Shown one piece after another: positions 15,850-24,410 of a stretch of DNA of 60,058 nucleotides. The DNA lies in the NCBI GenBank assembly GCA_946998295.1, contig CAMPYS010000008.1, positions 1-60,058 on the forward strand. Direction: 5' to 3'. This stretch comes from an uncultured Prevotella sp. Its GTDB lineage: Bacteria > Bacteroidota > Bacteroidia > Bacteroidales > Bacteroidaceae. The notes below the pieces were generated by a model. The model did no database searches and was not told the DNA's origin. It worked only from the letters and a program-made list of their open reading frames with translations. Both the position numbers and the translations under genes were made by a program. The first letter of the stretch is position 1. Every line of letters begins with the position of its first letter.

Positions 15850-15940
15850 AGTTCAAAAATATAAATACATGAATTAATTTTATTATTACAAAGATAAATA
15901 AATAATATATCAATACACTGTTAAGCCAAATAAAATTGAT

Positions 15941-15948
15941 TAACTTTG
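15941..15948 (+). promoter_or_regulatory. -7 box immediately before dnaB
   Basis: TAACTTTG lies only 7 bp before the dnaB ATG at 15956, so transcription from it would begin at or within a few bases of the start codon. No strong -33 element is seen 19-21 bp upstream. Confidence 0.4.
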
Positions 15949-15955
15949 CAATATT

Positions 15956-17467
15956 ATGGCAGAAAAGAAATCAATTACGCGTAAAAAGAAACAAACATTA
16001 ATTGATACAACTTTTGGACACTTGCAACCACAAGCCTTAGAAATAGAAAAGACAGTACTTGGGGCATTAATGGTTGATAAAGATGCTTTTACGGTAGTAT
16101 CAGACTTATTAAGTCCAGAAACATTTTACGACTCTCGACATAACAAAATTTATGAAGCTATTCAGTCTTTAAATCTACATGAAAAACCTGTCGATATAAT
16201 GACAGTTGTTGAAGAATTAAAGTTAAAAGGTGTGCTCGAAGAAGTTGGTGGTGCAGCATACATAGTAGAGCTTAGCTCTAAAGTAGCTTCTTCGGCTCAT
16301 ATAGAATATCATGGGCATATTCTTGCTCAAAAATTTTTAGCACGTCAATTAATACAATTTGCCTCAATGATTGAAACAGATGCTTTTGATGAGACAGTTG
16401 ATGTTGATGATTTGATGCAAAAAGCAGAAGGGATGTTATTTGAGATTTCTCAACGAAATATGGTTCAAGAGTATACACAGATAGACCCTATTGTTCGTCA
16501 GGCTCATGAATTACTATTAAAAGCTGCAAATAACAAGGAAAATGGAGGACTTACCGGAATACCTACAGGCTATCCCAAATTAGATAAAATAACAGCAGGA
16601 TGGCAACAATCAGATCTTATCATAATAGCAGGACGTCCTGCAATGGGTAAAACCTCTTTCGCTTTAAGTCTTGCTAAAAATATCGCTATAGACTATAAAT
16701 ATCCTGTCGCCTTTTTTTCACTTGAAATGAATAATGTCCAATTAGTAAATCGACTTATATCTAATGTATGTTCTATACCGGGAAACAAGATTTTGAGTGG
16801 ACAACTTTCTACCGAGGAGTGGAAACGATTTGATACAAATATACGAAAAATGGATGGTGCACCAATATATGTGGATGACACTCCGGGACTATCTGTTTTT
16901 GAGTTACGAACTAAGGCACGTCGTTTAGTTCGTGAACATGGTATAAAAGTTTTAATGATAGACTACCTTCAACTAATGAATGCTAATGGAATGCGTTTTA
17001 ATAATAGACAGGAAGAAGTTTCTACAATAAGTAGATCACTAAAGAGTTTAGCTAAAGAACTTAATATTCCTGTTATAGCACTATCTCAATTAAGCCGTAA
17101 CGTTGAGCAACGCGAAGGACCTGAAGGCAAACGGCCACAACTTAGCGACTTACGTGAATCAGGTGCTATAGAACAAGATGCAGATATGGTTATTTTTGTA
17201 CACAGACCAGAATATTATCACATATATCAAGATCCTAATGGTAAAGATCTTCGAGGAATGGCTCAAATTATTATAGCAAAGCACCGTAAAGGTGCTACAG
17301 ATGATATTCTATTACGCTTCCGTGGAGAATATACAAGATTTGCTAATCCAGATGAATTTGAAACTGTAGCTAAAGATATACTTAATAACAATAAAGGCGA
17401 GATTATAGGTAGCCGTATGAATGATGACCCTTTACCACCTCCACCAAACATGGAAGTTCCATTTTGA
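15956..17467 (+). CDS. dnaB: Replicative DNA helicase DnaB
   Basis: A 503-residue hexameric helicase that unwinds DNA at the fork. The N-terminal primase-interacting domain (about 20-125) starts PQALEIEKTVLGALM. The RecA-like domain has Walker A GRPAMGKT (226-233), Walker B LMIDYLQLM, and the DnaB signature LSQLSRNVEQREGPEGKRP with DLRESGAIEQDADMV. No intein is present. Length is typical for Bacteroidetes. It stands alone between divergent ispE and convergent cydB, closed by a strong bidirectional terminator. Confidence 0.98.
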   Translation: MAEKKSITRKKKQTLIDTTFGHLQPQALEIEKTVLGALMVDKDAFTVVSDLLSPETFYDSRHNKIYEAIQSLNLHEKPVDIMTVVEELKLKGVLEEVGGAAYIVELSSKVASSAHIEYHGHILAQKFLARQLIQFASMIETDAFDETVDVDDLMQKAEGMLFEISQRNMVQEYTQIDPIVRQAHELLLKAANNKENGGLTGIPTGYPKLDKITAGWQQSDLIIIAGRPAMGKTSFALSLAKNIAIDYKYPVAFFSLEMNNVQLVNRLISNVCSIPGNKILSGQLSTEEWKRFDTNIRKMDGAPIYVDDTPGLSVFELRTKARRLVREHGIKVLMIDYLQLMNANGMRFNNRQEEVSTISRSLKSLAKELNIPVIALSQLSRNVEQREGPEGKRPQLSDLRESGAIEQDADMVIFVHRPEYYHIYQDPNGKDLRGMAQIIIAKHRKGATDDILLRFRGEYTRFANPDEFETVAKDILNNNKGEIIGSRMNDDPLPPPPNMEVPF

Positions 17468-17486
17468 TATATAAAGCACACTAAAT

Positions 17487-17539
17487 AACAAAAAAATAGC
17501 ACCCTATAAAATCACTTTATAGGGTGCTATTTTTTTGTT
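17487..17539. terminator. Strong bidirectional terminator between dnaB and cydB
   Basis: A perfect 24-bp inverted repeat (17487-17510 with 17516-17539, loop ATCAC) has core TAGCACCCTATAAA flanked by A-runs on the left and T-runs on the right, so it can terminate both the dnaB transcript and the cyd operon. Confidence 0.9.
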
Positions 17540-17547
17540 ATTTTAAT

Positions 17548-18690
17548 TTAATAAGCATGTTCATCATTTTTCAATTCAGTTTTATCAATTTTTTTGCTAT
17601 CGATACTTCTCCATGCATAATATATATATGCAAGAACAAATGGTATAACTAACGAAGCGTAAAACATAGCTGTTAAAGTGAACTCAGACGAACAACTATT
17701 TTGCAAGGTCAATGAGCTTTGTAAATCTGCTGTTGAAGGATAATATGCAGTATTATTATATCCAGTTATTAAAAATAACACGATAACTACTAAAATAACT
17801 CCTATACCTGCTGCCCATATTCCTTTTGTATAATTTAAACTAATAAGCGTTTTAATTATTCCATAAAGTAATAGCACAACACCTATAAGAAGAATTATAG
17901 CAAGATACCATAGATCTAATAAATTATGCAAATACTTCATTGATTCCATTATTATTTGACCATTAGAGGAAACAGCATAACCCTCGCTAAATAATGTACG
18001 GATGAAGAATGTTAAAAAGAAAATAAGGAATAATATAGTATTAATAAATAATTGTCGACGAATACGTGCTGCTATAGCCTTATCATCAATATTATTTTTA
18101 ATATATAAAATACCAAGTATTCTTGATAGAAATACAACAGCAATACCAAATATTACTACCCATGGATTTAACAAAACATCTAAGCCTCGAGATGCATTAG
18201 CCCAATAGGATATTACTGGCTGAAAATCATTAACAATATTAGCTTTTGCAACTATAAAATTAGATCCTGTAAAGAATGTTGCAACAGCTCCACCAATAAG
18301 TAAAGGTCCCAGTATTCCATTAAGAACTAAACAAACTTGGAATGTCTTAACACCAAAAATATTTCCTGCTTTATTCTGAAATTCGTAACTTACAGCTTGA
18401 ATAATAAAAGTAAACAGTATAGCAAGCCAAACCCAATAAGCACTACCAAAACTTGTACTATAGAACAAAGGAAAAGAAGCAAAAAAAGCTCCACCAAAGG
18501 TTACTAATGTCGTAAATGTAAACTCCCATTTTCTTCCAGTAGAATTAACAATTAAGCGACGTTCATCTTCTGTTTTTCCTAACTGGAATATCATAGAGTT
18601 AGCACCCTGTACAAACATAAGGAATACTAAAAAAGCTCCTAAGACAGCAATTAGAAACCACCAATATTGCTGTAAAAATTCGTATGTCAT
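17548..18690 (-). CDS. cydB: Cytochrome bd quinol oxidase subunit II
   Basis: A 380-residue polytopic membrane protein with about eight to nine hydrophobic helices, matching CydB (N-terminal YEFLQQYWWFLIAVLGAFLV and FVQGANSMIF). CydB pairs with CydA to reduce O2 to water with quinol electrons at high oxygen affinity; in Bacteroidales this allows growth at trace oxygen and oxygen scavenging. Its start overlaps the cydA stop by 4 bp (ATGA), giving coupled translation. It is the last gene of the cassette before the terminator at 17487-17539. Confidence 0.95.
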   Translation of the reverse strand: MTYEFLQQYWWFLIAVLGAFLVFLMFVQGANSMIFQLGKTEDERRLIVNSTGRKWEFTFTTLVTFGGAFFASFPLFYSTSFGSAYWVWLAILFTFIIQAVSYEFQNKAGNIFGVKTFQVCLVLNGILGPLLIGGAVATFFTGSNFIVAKANIVNDFQPVISYWANASRGLDVLLNPWVVIFGIAVVFLSRILGILYIKNNIDDKAIAARIRRQLFINTILFLIFFLTFFIRTLFSEGYAVSSNGQIIMESMKYLHNLLDLWYLAIILLIGVVLLLYGIIKTLISLNYTKGIWAAGIGVILVVIVLFLITGYNNTAYYPSTADLQSSLTLQNSCSSEFTLTAMFYASLVIPFVLAYIYYAWRSIDSKKIDKTELKNDEHAY

Positions 18691-20222
18691 AGTTTTGGCC
18701 CTTTCTTTATTTGTTTACACATTATACTTATTTCCGCACAAAGCATTGCAGTAAAAAGTAATAAGAATAAAAAAAATGTGAGAGCTACGCTTCCACTCGA
18801 TAAATCGCTAACAGCTACCCACGTTGGTAACATATCTTGAATTGTCCAAGGCTGTCGTCCAAATTCTGCTACTAACCATCCACTCTCACTTGCTATATAA
18901 GCTAATGGGATTAATATAATGCCTAAAGACATAATCCAACGATTATTTAGTATAGATTTACGATAAAGCATAAATAATACTATTATATAGTATAAAATAA
19001 ATAAACCTCCTAAACCTATCATTATGCGGAAAGACCAAAAATTTATTCCAATAGGAGGTACTATTTGGTCTGCATCTTTTATATATCCATAACCAAAATA
19101 CTTCATATTGTTTTTTAATAAATTCTTATTAGCCTCTGTTTTCTCACCATTTCTATAATTCTTTAATGCTATAATAGCTTTCTTACCACGTTCTACTTTT
19201 TCTTTTAACGAGGGTTCAACTGTTCCATCAGCTTTAGTATAACCTTTAATTATATCTTTTACTCCAGGTACATACCCTTTAAAATCATGTGTAGCAAGAT
19301 ATGATAATAAATTTGGAATAGCTAATTTCATTGGAGGTTCACTCATTTGCTTATAATTTGGTTGAGAACACAAACTTATAGGAGCTAATAATGTAAGTCC
19401 TTGAGATTTACCTCCATCATAAAGTGCCTCCATTGCTGCTAACTTCATTGGTTGATATTTAGCTACAAGATAGGCAGAAACATCGCCTGTTACTGCTGCT
19501 AAAATAGAAGCAAAAAGACCAAATATAGCACCTACCTTTAAACTTTTTAAAGCAAATTCTACATGACGCTTGCGCAAAAGATACCAACAGCAAACACCTA
19601 CACAGAAAGCTGCACCAAGTGCCCAAGCTGATGTTACTGTATGAAAAAACTTGTTTACAGCCATTGGACTTAATGCAACATCAAGAAATGAATTCATTTC
19701 GTTACGCATAGTTTCTGGATTAAATTCACAGCCTACAGGATATTGCATCCACGAATTGGCAACTAAAATCCACCATGCAGAAATAGTTGCCCCTAAACCA
19801 GTTAACCAAGTAGATGCTAAATGGAAACCAGCAGAAACCTTTTTCCATCCAAAAAACATTACAGCTACAAAAGTAGATTCCATAAAGAAAGCAACAGCAC
19901 CCTCAATGGCTAAAGGTGCACCGAATATATCACCTACAAACCAAGAGTAGTTACTCCAGTTGGTACCAAATTCAAATTCAAGAATTATACCAGTTGCTAC
20001 TCCCATAGCAAAGTTAATACCAAAAAGCAATTGCCAAAACTTAGCAGCTTTTTTCCAAAACTCTTTACGTGTGCGATAGTAACACGTTTCAATAATGCCC
20101 ATTATAACAGCTAAACCTAACGTCAAAGGGACAAATAACCAATGATAGATTGCAGTTAAAGCAAACTGGGCTCGAGACCAATTTACAACATCTACATCTA
20201 TCGATAAAAACAGATTTTCCAT
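18687..20222 (-). CDS. cydA: Cytochrome bd quinol oxidase subunit I
   Basis: A 511-residue membrane protein of the CydA family, carrying the haem b558, b595 and d sites. Expected features are present: WSRAQFALTAIYHWLFVPLT with the first ligand histidine, FFMESTFVAVMFFGW, HTVTSAWALGAAF, and GWLVAEFGRQPWTIQDMLPT near the C-terminus. The central hydrophilic Q loop (about 275-375, holding the GYTKADGTVEPSLKEKVERG segment) is long and lineage-specific. It follows a DUF4492 gene and overlaps cydB. Confidence 0.97.
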   Translation of the reverse strand: MENLFLSIDVDVVNWSRAQFALTAIYHWLFVPLTLGLAVIMGIIETCYYRTRKEFWKKAAKFWQLLFGINFAMGVATGIILEFEFGTNWSNYSWFVGDIFGAPLAIEGAVAFFMESTFVAVMFFGWKKVSAGFHLASTWLTGLGATISAWWILVANSWMQYPVGCEFNPETMRNEMNSFLDVALSPMAVNKFFHTVTSAWALGAAFCVGVCCWYLLRKRHVEFALKSLKVGAIFGLFASILAAVTGDVSAYLVAKYQPMKLAAMEALYDGGKSQGLTLLAPISLCSQPNYKQMSEPPMKLAIPNLLSYLATHDFKGYVPGVKDIIKGYTKADGTVEPSLKEKVERGKKAIIALKNYRNGEKTEANKNLLKNNMKYFGYGYIKDADQIVPPIGINFWSFRIMIGLGGLFILYYIIVLFMLYRKSILNNRWIMSLGIILIPLAYIASESGWLVAEFGRQPWTIQDMLPTWVAVSDLSSGSVALTFFLFLLLFTAMLCAEISIMCKQIKKGPKL

Positions 20223-20314
20223 AAATTGTTATATTTAGTATTATTGTTAGAAAATTATTTCACTGAAAAATATATATAAACAGAATTTGTATTATAAAAA
20301 AGTATAAAACTAAA

Positions 20315-20533
20315 TTAGGTACGTTTCATAATTTGTTTTTCTATAAAATCTGCTTCCTTCCCCTTGGTAGAATTATTTTTTACATAGTTAGGAAAAAAGA
20401 ATAGTTTTAAGATAAAAAACATAATAAATAGTTTTATAAGTATGATAAGCCAAAGAGTTTTACCCAACGTCATACCCTTAAAACCATCATAATACAAATT
20501 AAAGAATCTATATAATAAGCTTGTTCGTTTCAT
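20315..20533 (-). CDS. DUF4492 small membrane protein, cytochrome bd associated
   Basis: A 72-residue protein with one hydrophobic helix (about 24-46, TLWLIILIKLFIMFFILKLF), a basic N-terminus (MKRTSLLYRFFNLYYDGFKG) and a charged tail. This matches DUF4492, found in Bacteroidetes just before cydA. It lies 92 bp upstream of cydA in the same direction, behind the only promoter-like box of the cluster. By analogy with the small CydX/CydH subunits of other bd oxidases it may be a third subunit or assembly factor; that role is inferred. Confidence 0.8.
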   Translation of the reverse strand: MKRTSLLYRFFNLYYDGFKGMTLGKTLWLIILIKLFIMFFILKLFFFPNYVKNNSTKGKEADFIEKQIMKRT

Positions 20534-20579
20534 GATAGGTATAAAATTTATTTTTTTGTATTTATTACAAATATATTGA

Positions 20580-20587
20580 CAAAGTTA
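20580..20587 (-). promoter_or_regulatory. -7 box of the DUF4492-cydAB operon
   Basis: TAACTTTG on the minus strand, 47 bp before the DUF4492 start codon, would give a leader of about 40 bases. The -33 region is weak, which may point to an activator. Confidence 0.45.
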
Positions 20588-20644
20588 AAAAAAAGTTTTT
20601 ACTGCTTGTTCGGTTTTTCTTAAAAATTCAAATAAAACTTGCAA

Positions 20645-20671
20645 AAAACGAAATATAGAACAATTCGTTTT
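20645..20671. promoter_or_regulatory. Candidate operator of the efflux operon
   Basis: AAAACGAA (20645-20652), 11 bp, then TTCGTTTT (20664-20671) is a perfect interrupted palindrome whose right half overlaps the -33 box of the next promoter. The spacing and dyad symmetry suit a dimeric repressor. No regulator gene is adjacent. Confidence 0.45.
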
Positions 20672-20700
20672 GGTTATATAGATGGAAAGGTATACTTTTG
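20669..20700 (+). promoter_or_regulatory. Promoter of the TolC-HlyD-permease operon
   Basis: TTTG (20669-20672), 20 bp, then TACTTTTG (20693-20700) is a textbook Bacteroidetes promoter. The transcript would start near 20706, about 20 bases before the ATG at 20726. Confidence 0.7.
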
Positions 20701-20725
20701 TAATTAATAAAATTATAATATAAAT

Positions 20726-22213
20726 ATGAAAAAGAGGTTATTTTGTAGTATAATATCGGTTATTACTTTTTTACCACTATTTGCGCAAAAATCGTTATCG
20801 TTAGAAGAATGTAGAAATTTAGCAATTCAAAATAACAGACAATTAAAAATATCAAAGCTAACTACAGCTATTGCAGAAAATATTCATAAAGCTACTAAAA
20901 CGAAATATCTTCCCAAAATAACAGCAATGGCAGGTTATGAACACTTTACAAGAGAAATTTCGTTGCTTAATGATAGACAAAAAGATAAACTGTCCAACTT
21001 AGGTTCAAATTTAGCTGGTAAAATAGGCACTGGTATGGATAGCCGAATAGCTAACCTATTAGAACAAGGCTTTATAAGTGAAGATGCTGCAAATCAACTT
21101 TCTCAAACATTAAATGATATTGTTTCACCATTAGCCCAAGCTGGTAATAATATAGGAAATCAGATAAGACAATCGTTCAATACAAATTCTAAAAATATGT
21201 ATATAGGAAGCATTATTCTGACTCAACCTATATATATGGGAGGAGGTATAAAAGCTGCTAACGAATTGGCTACTATAGGAGAAGACTTAGTTAGAAACAA
21301 TATTGAATTAAAACGCCAATTAATAATTTATGGTGTTGATAATGCTTACTGGCTTGCTGTCTCGTTGAAGAAAAAAGAAGAATTGGCTACACAATATTAT
21401 AATTTGACAAAGCATTTATGTCAAAATGTTCAAAAAATGTATAAAGCAGGAGTAGCAACTAAAGCAGATATCTTAAAAATAGAAGTTGCAACAAATACAG
21501 CAGAATTAATTATCTCAGAAATAGGTGATGGCATATCATTAGCAAAAATGGCACTTTGTGAATTATGTGGGATAGAACTAAATGAAAATTTACGCTTAGC
21601 CGATGAAGCTACTGAAGATATTTCAACTTCAATATCTCAAACATATAATTTGAATGATACAACATTATATTCACGCCCTGAAATTAGGATATTACAAAAT
21701 ACAGTTGATATTACTAAACAAAATACAAAAATAATAAACTCACTCTATAAACCACATTTAGCGTTAACAGCTGGATATACTGTTGCAAATCCTAACACAT
21801 TCAATGGATTTGAACATAAATTTAGAGATATATTTAATATCGGAATAGTGCTACATATACCTGTATTTAATTGGGGTGAGGCAAAATACAAAAATAAAGC
21901 TGCACAAATTTCAACAGCGATAGCAAAATTGGAACTAAACGATATAAGAAATAAAATACAATTAGAAATAAAACAAAATAATTTTCGCTTAATAACTGCA
22001 AAAAAACGGTTAGCAATAGCAAAAAAGAATATGCTGTCAGCTGAAGAAAATTTAAGGGTTGCAAATATAGGATTTAAAGAAGGAGTACTAACTCTTACAG
22101 AAGTAATGGCAGCTCAAACAGCATGGTTATCTGCCAAAACAGCTATTATTGATGCGGAAATTTCCATAAGAACAGCTTATACAGGATTAAAAAAGGCATT
22201 AGGTAAACTTTAA
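20726..22213 (+). CDS. TolC-family outer-membrane efflux channel
   Basis: A 495-residue outer-membrane efflux protein. Signal peptide about 1-20 (MKKRLFCSIISVITFLPLFA). The two long-coil TolC repeats are visible, with SLEECRNLAIQNNRQLKISK near the start and NLRVANIGFKEGVLTLTEVM near the end, a common form of the family. A low-complexity insertion (about 90-145) precedes the first strand region. It is the first gene of a four-gene operon with a HlyD-type adaptor and two ABC-2 permeases, and would form the exit duct of that tripartite exporter. Confidence 0.93.
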   Translation: MKKRLFCSIISVITFLPLFAQKSLSLEECRNLAIQNNRQLKISKLTTAIAENIHKATKTKYLPKITAMAGYEHFTREISLLNDRQKDKLSNLGSNLAGKIGTGMDSRIANLLEQGFISEDAANQLSQTLNDIVSPLAQAGNNIGNQIRQSFNTNSKNMYIGSIILTQPIYMGGGIKAANELATIGEDLVRNNIELKRQLIIYGVDNAYWLAVSLKKKEELATQYYNLTKHLCQNVQKMYKAGVATKADILKIEVATNTAELIISEIGDGISLAKMALCELCGIELNENLRLADEATEDISTSISQTYNLNDTTLYSRPEIRILQNTVDITKQNTKIINSLYKPHLALTAGYTVANPNTFNGFEHKFRDIFNIGIVLHIPVFNWGEAKYKNKAAQISTAIAKLELNDIRNKIQLEIKQNNFRLITAKKRLAIAKKNMLSAEENLRVANIGFKEGVLTLTEVMAAQTAWLSAKTAIIDAEISIRTAYTGLKKALGKL

Positions 22214-22226
22214 TAGAGAAAAATAA

Positions 22227-23228
22227 ATGGAAACAAAAGAAAAATCTATAAAACAACAACAAAAGCAAATATTTTTATCTCTCATTGCATTCATTGCTGC
22301 TGTGATAACTATTATAGCCATTGGATATTTAACCCTTAAACCAGAAGAAGAAATAATACAAGGAGAAATAGAAGTAAGTGAATATCGTGTAGCTTGTAAA
22401 TTACCGGGTAGGATAAAAGAATTAAGAGTAAACGAAGGTGATTTTGTTCATAAAGGGGACACATTAGCTATAATATCTATGCCAGAAATAAATGCGCAAG
22501 AAAAAGTAATGGAACAAACTGCTAATGCAACAGAATCGTTAAGCGATTTAACAGAATTACCAAATAAAAAAGAGATAATAAATAGTGCATATCAAATATA
22601 TCAACAGGCAATAACAGCTTTTGAAGTGGCAAAAAAGACATACGACCGCTTAAATAGATTATTTCAAGAAGGAGTTATTTCTGCACAAAAACGAGATGAG
22701 GCTGAAGCAGCATATAAAACAACAAAATCTGCAGTAGAAGTAGCACGCTCTCAATGGGAATTATCAAAGAGTAGCATAAAAGCAGAGGCAACAAAAGTTG
22801 CAAAGAAGCATGCCCAAGTTGCAAAATCAGCTGCTGACGTTGTAAAAAATGTGTTAAAGGAGACAGTGCAATGTGCTACAGCTGATGGTGAAGTAGAAAC
22901 GATATATCCAAAAGTTGGAGAATTAATAGGATTAGGTAGTCCTATTATGAGTATATCTATGACAAAAAATGTTTGGGGAACATTTAACGTTAGAGAAGAT
23001 CAACTTAATGGGTTTAAAGTTGGAAACATTATAAAAGCATATATCCCAGCCTTTAAGAAAGATATTAAATTACGAATAATATCAATAAAAGATCAAGGAA
23101 CATACGCAGTATGGAAAGCTACACGGACAAATGGAGACTATGATTTAAAAACATTTGAAGTAAAGGCAAAACCTATAAAGCCCATTGATGGTTTATGTTC
23201 TGGAATGACTCTAATACTTAAAAGATAA
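22227..23228 (+). CDS. HlyD-family membrane fusion (adaptor) protein
   Basis: A 333-residue periplasmic adaptor with one N-terminal transmembrane helix (about 14-34, IFLSLIAFIAAVITIIAIGYL). A biotinyl-lipoyl-like half-motif follows (ACKLPGRIKELRVNEGDFVHKGDTL), then an alpha-helical hairpin (about 105-210) with the usual RLNRLFQEGVISAQKRDEAE pattern, and a C-terminal beta barrel. It would link the inner-membrane permeases to the TolC-like channel. It starts 13 bp after the TolC gene, and the first permease begins 2 bp after it. Confidence 0.92.
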   Translation: METKEKSIKQQQKQIFLSLIAFIAAVITIIAIGYLTLKPEEEIIQGEIEVSEYRVACKLPGRIKELRVNEGDFVHKGDTLAIISMPEINAQEKVMEQTANATESLSDLTELPNKKEIINSAYQIYQQAITAFEVAKKTYDRLNRLFQEGVISAQKRDEAEAAYKTTKSAVEVARSQWELSKSSIKAEATKVAKKHAQVAKSAADVVKNVLKETVQCATADGEVETIYPKVGELIGLGSPIMSISMTKNVWGTFNVREDQLNGFKVGNIIKAYIPAFKKDIKLRIISIKDQGTYAVWKATRTNGDYDLKTFEVKAKPIKPIDGLCSGMTLILKR

Positions 23229-23230
23229 TT

Positions 23231-24394
23231 ATGATTAAAAGAATTATAAATATCTCTGTAGCAGAAATGGGACATATCATGAGGACACCTATTTATTGGT
23301 TCTCTATGATAATATTCCCTATAATCATAATTATTTTTTTTACATCATTATTATATGAAGGCCAACCTAAAGATTTACCATGTGGCGTTGTTGATAATGA
23401 TAATACTAGTGTAACCCGTTCTATGGTTAGAACATTAAATAGCTTTCAAGGTACAGATATTACTAACAGATACAATACTGTTACAGAAGCACGTAAAGCT
23501 ATACAACGAGATGAGATATATGCTTTTCTTTATATTCCAAAAAACACAACAGTAAAATTATTAACAAATCGACAACCAAAAATATCGTTCTATTATAGCA
23601 ATATTTCTATAATGGCAGGGACTATGTTATTTAAAGATTTGAAACTGGTAACAACATTGTCCTCTGCCGCTGTAGCACAATCAAAGCTGATGATGATAGG
23701 TAAAACTGAAGAAGAAATTAAAAATTTTATACAACCTATTAATATTAATATGCATACCATTGGAAATCCATTATTAAATTACAACTCGTATCTAACAACT
23801 TTCATAGTTCCTGGTATATTTATACTATTTATCTTGACAGTTACAGCCTACTCACTTGGTACAGAAATAAAATTTAACCATGCAAAAAAATGGATGAATA
23901 TGGCAAATAATAATATATACATAGCATTAGCAGGCAAACTGTTTCCACATTTCTTAATATTTTTTACGATATTCATCTGTTTTGATTTATATATATATGG
24001 TTATTTAAATTTTCCACATAATGGCAATATATTTAATATTGTCCTACTTAGTTTTTTAACAGTTATATCATCACAAGGCTTGGCTGTGTTCTTTTTTGGG
24101 TTAGTGCCATCACTACGTATGTCTATGAGTATCTGTTCATTATGGGCAATGATAGGATTCTCTATTTGCGGAGCTACATTCCCTGTTTTTGCCATGGACA
24201 AAATATTAGAAGTTGCTTCTAATCTATTTCCACTACGGCATTATTATATGATTTACCAAATGAATATATTTAATAATTATCCCCTATTCTATTCAAAATT
24301 TCATCTCTTTTCACTTGTAATATTTATATTGCTACCTATTTTATGTGTGTGGAACATAAAAAAGGCTATGACACAATATGTATATATTCCTTAA
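23231..24394 (+). CDS. ABC-2 type efflux permease (first of pair)
   Basis: A 387-residue inner-membrane permease of the ABC-2 type (ABC2_membrane_3/YhhJ-like): one N-terminal helix (about 20-42), a large periplasmic domain (about 45-190, with CGVVDNDNTSVTRSMVRTL and YAFLYIPKN), then about five helices. The segment PLLNYNSYLTTFIVPGIF is typical. No ATP-binding domain is fused, and no ATPase gene is nearby. In Bacteroidetes these tandem permeases regularly occur with TolC and HlyD genes and may export small hydrophobic compounds or lipids. Substrate unknown. Confidence 0.85.
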   Translation: MIKRIINISVAEMGHIMRTPIYWFSMIIFPIIIIIFFTSLLYEGQPKDLPCGVVDNDNTSVTRSMVRTLNSFQGTDITNRYNTVTEARKAIQRDEIYAFLYIPKNTTVKLLTNRQPKISFYYSNISIMAGTMLFKDLKLVTTLSSAAVAQSKLMMIGKTEEEIKNFIQPININMHTIGNPLLNYNSYLTTFIVPGIFILFILTVTAYSLGTEIKFNHAKKWMNMANNNIYIALAGKLFPHFLIFFTIFICFDLYIYGYLNFPHNGNIFNIVLLSFLTVISSQGLAVFFFGLVPSLRMSMSICSLWAMIGFSICGATFPVFAMDKILEVASNLFPLRHYYMIYQMNIFNNYPLFYSKFHLFSLVIFILLPILCVWNIKKAMTQYVYIP

Positions 24395-24410
24395 AATTTT
24401 ATAGAAAATA

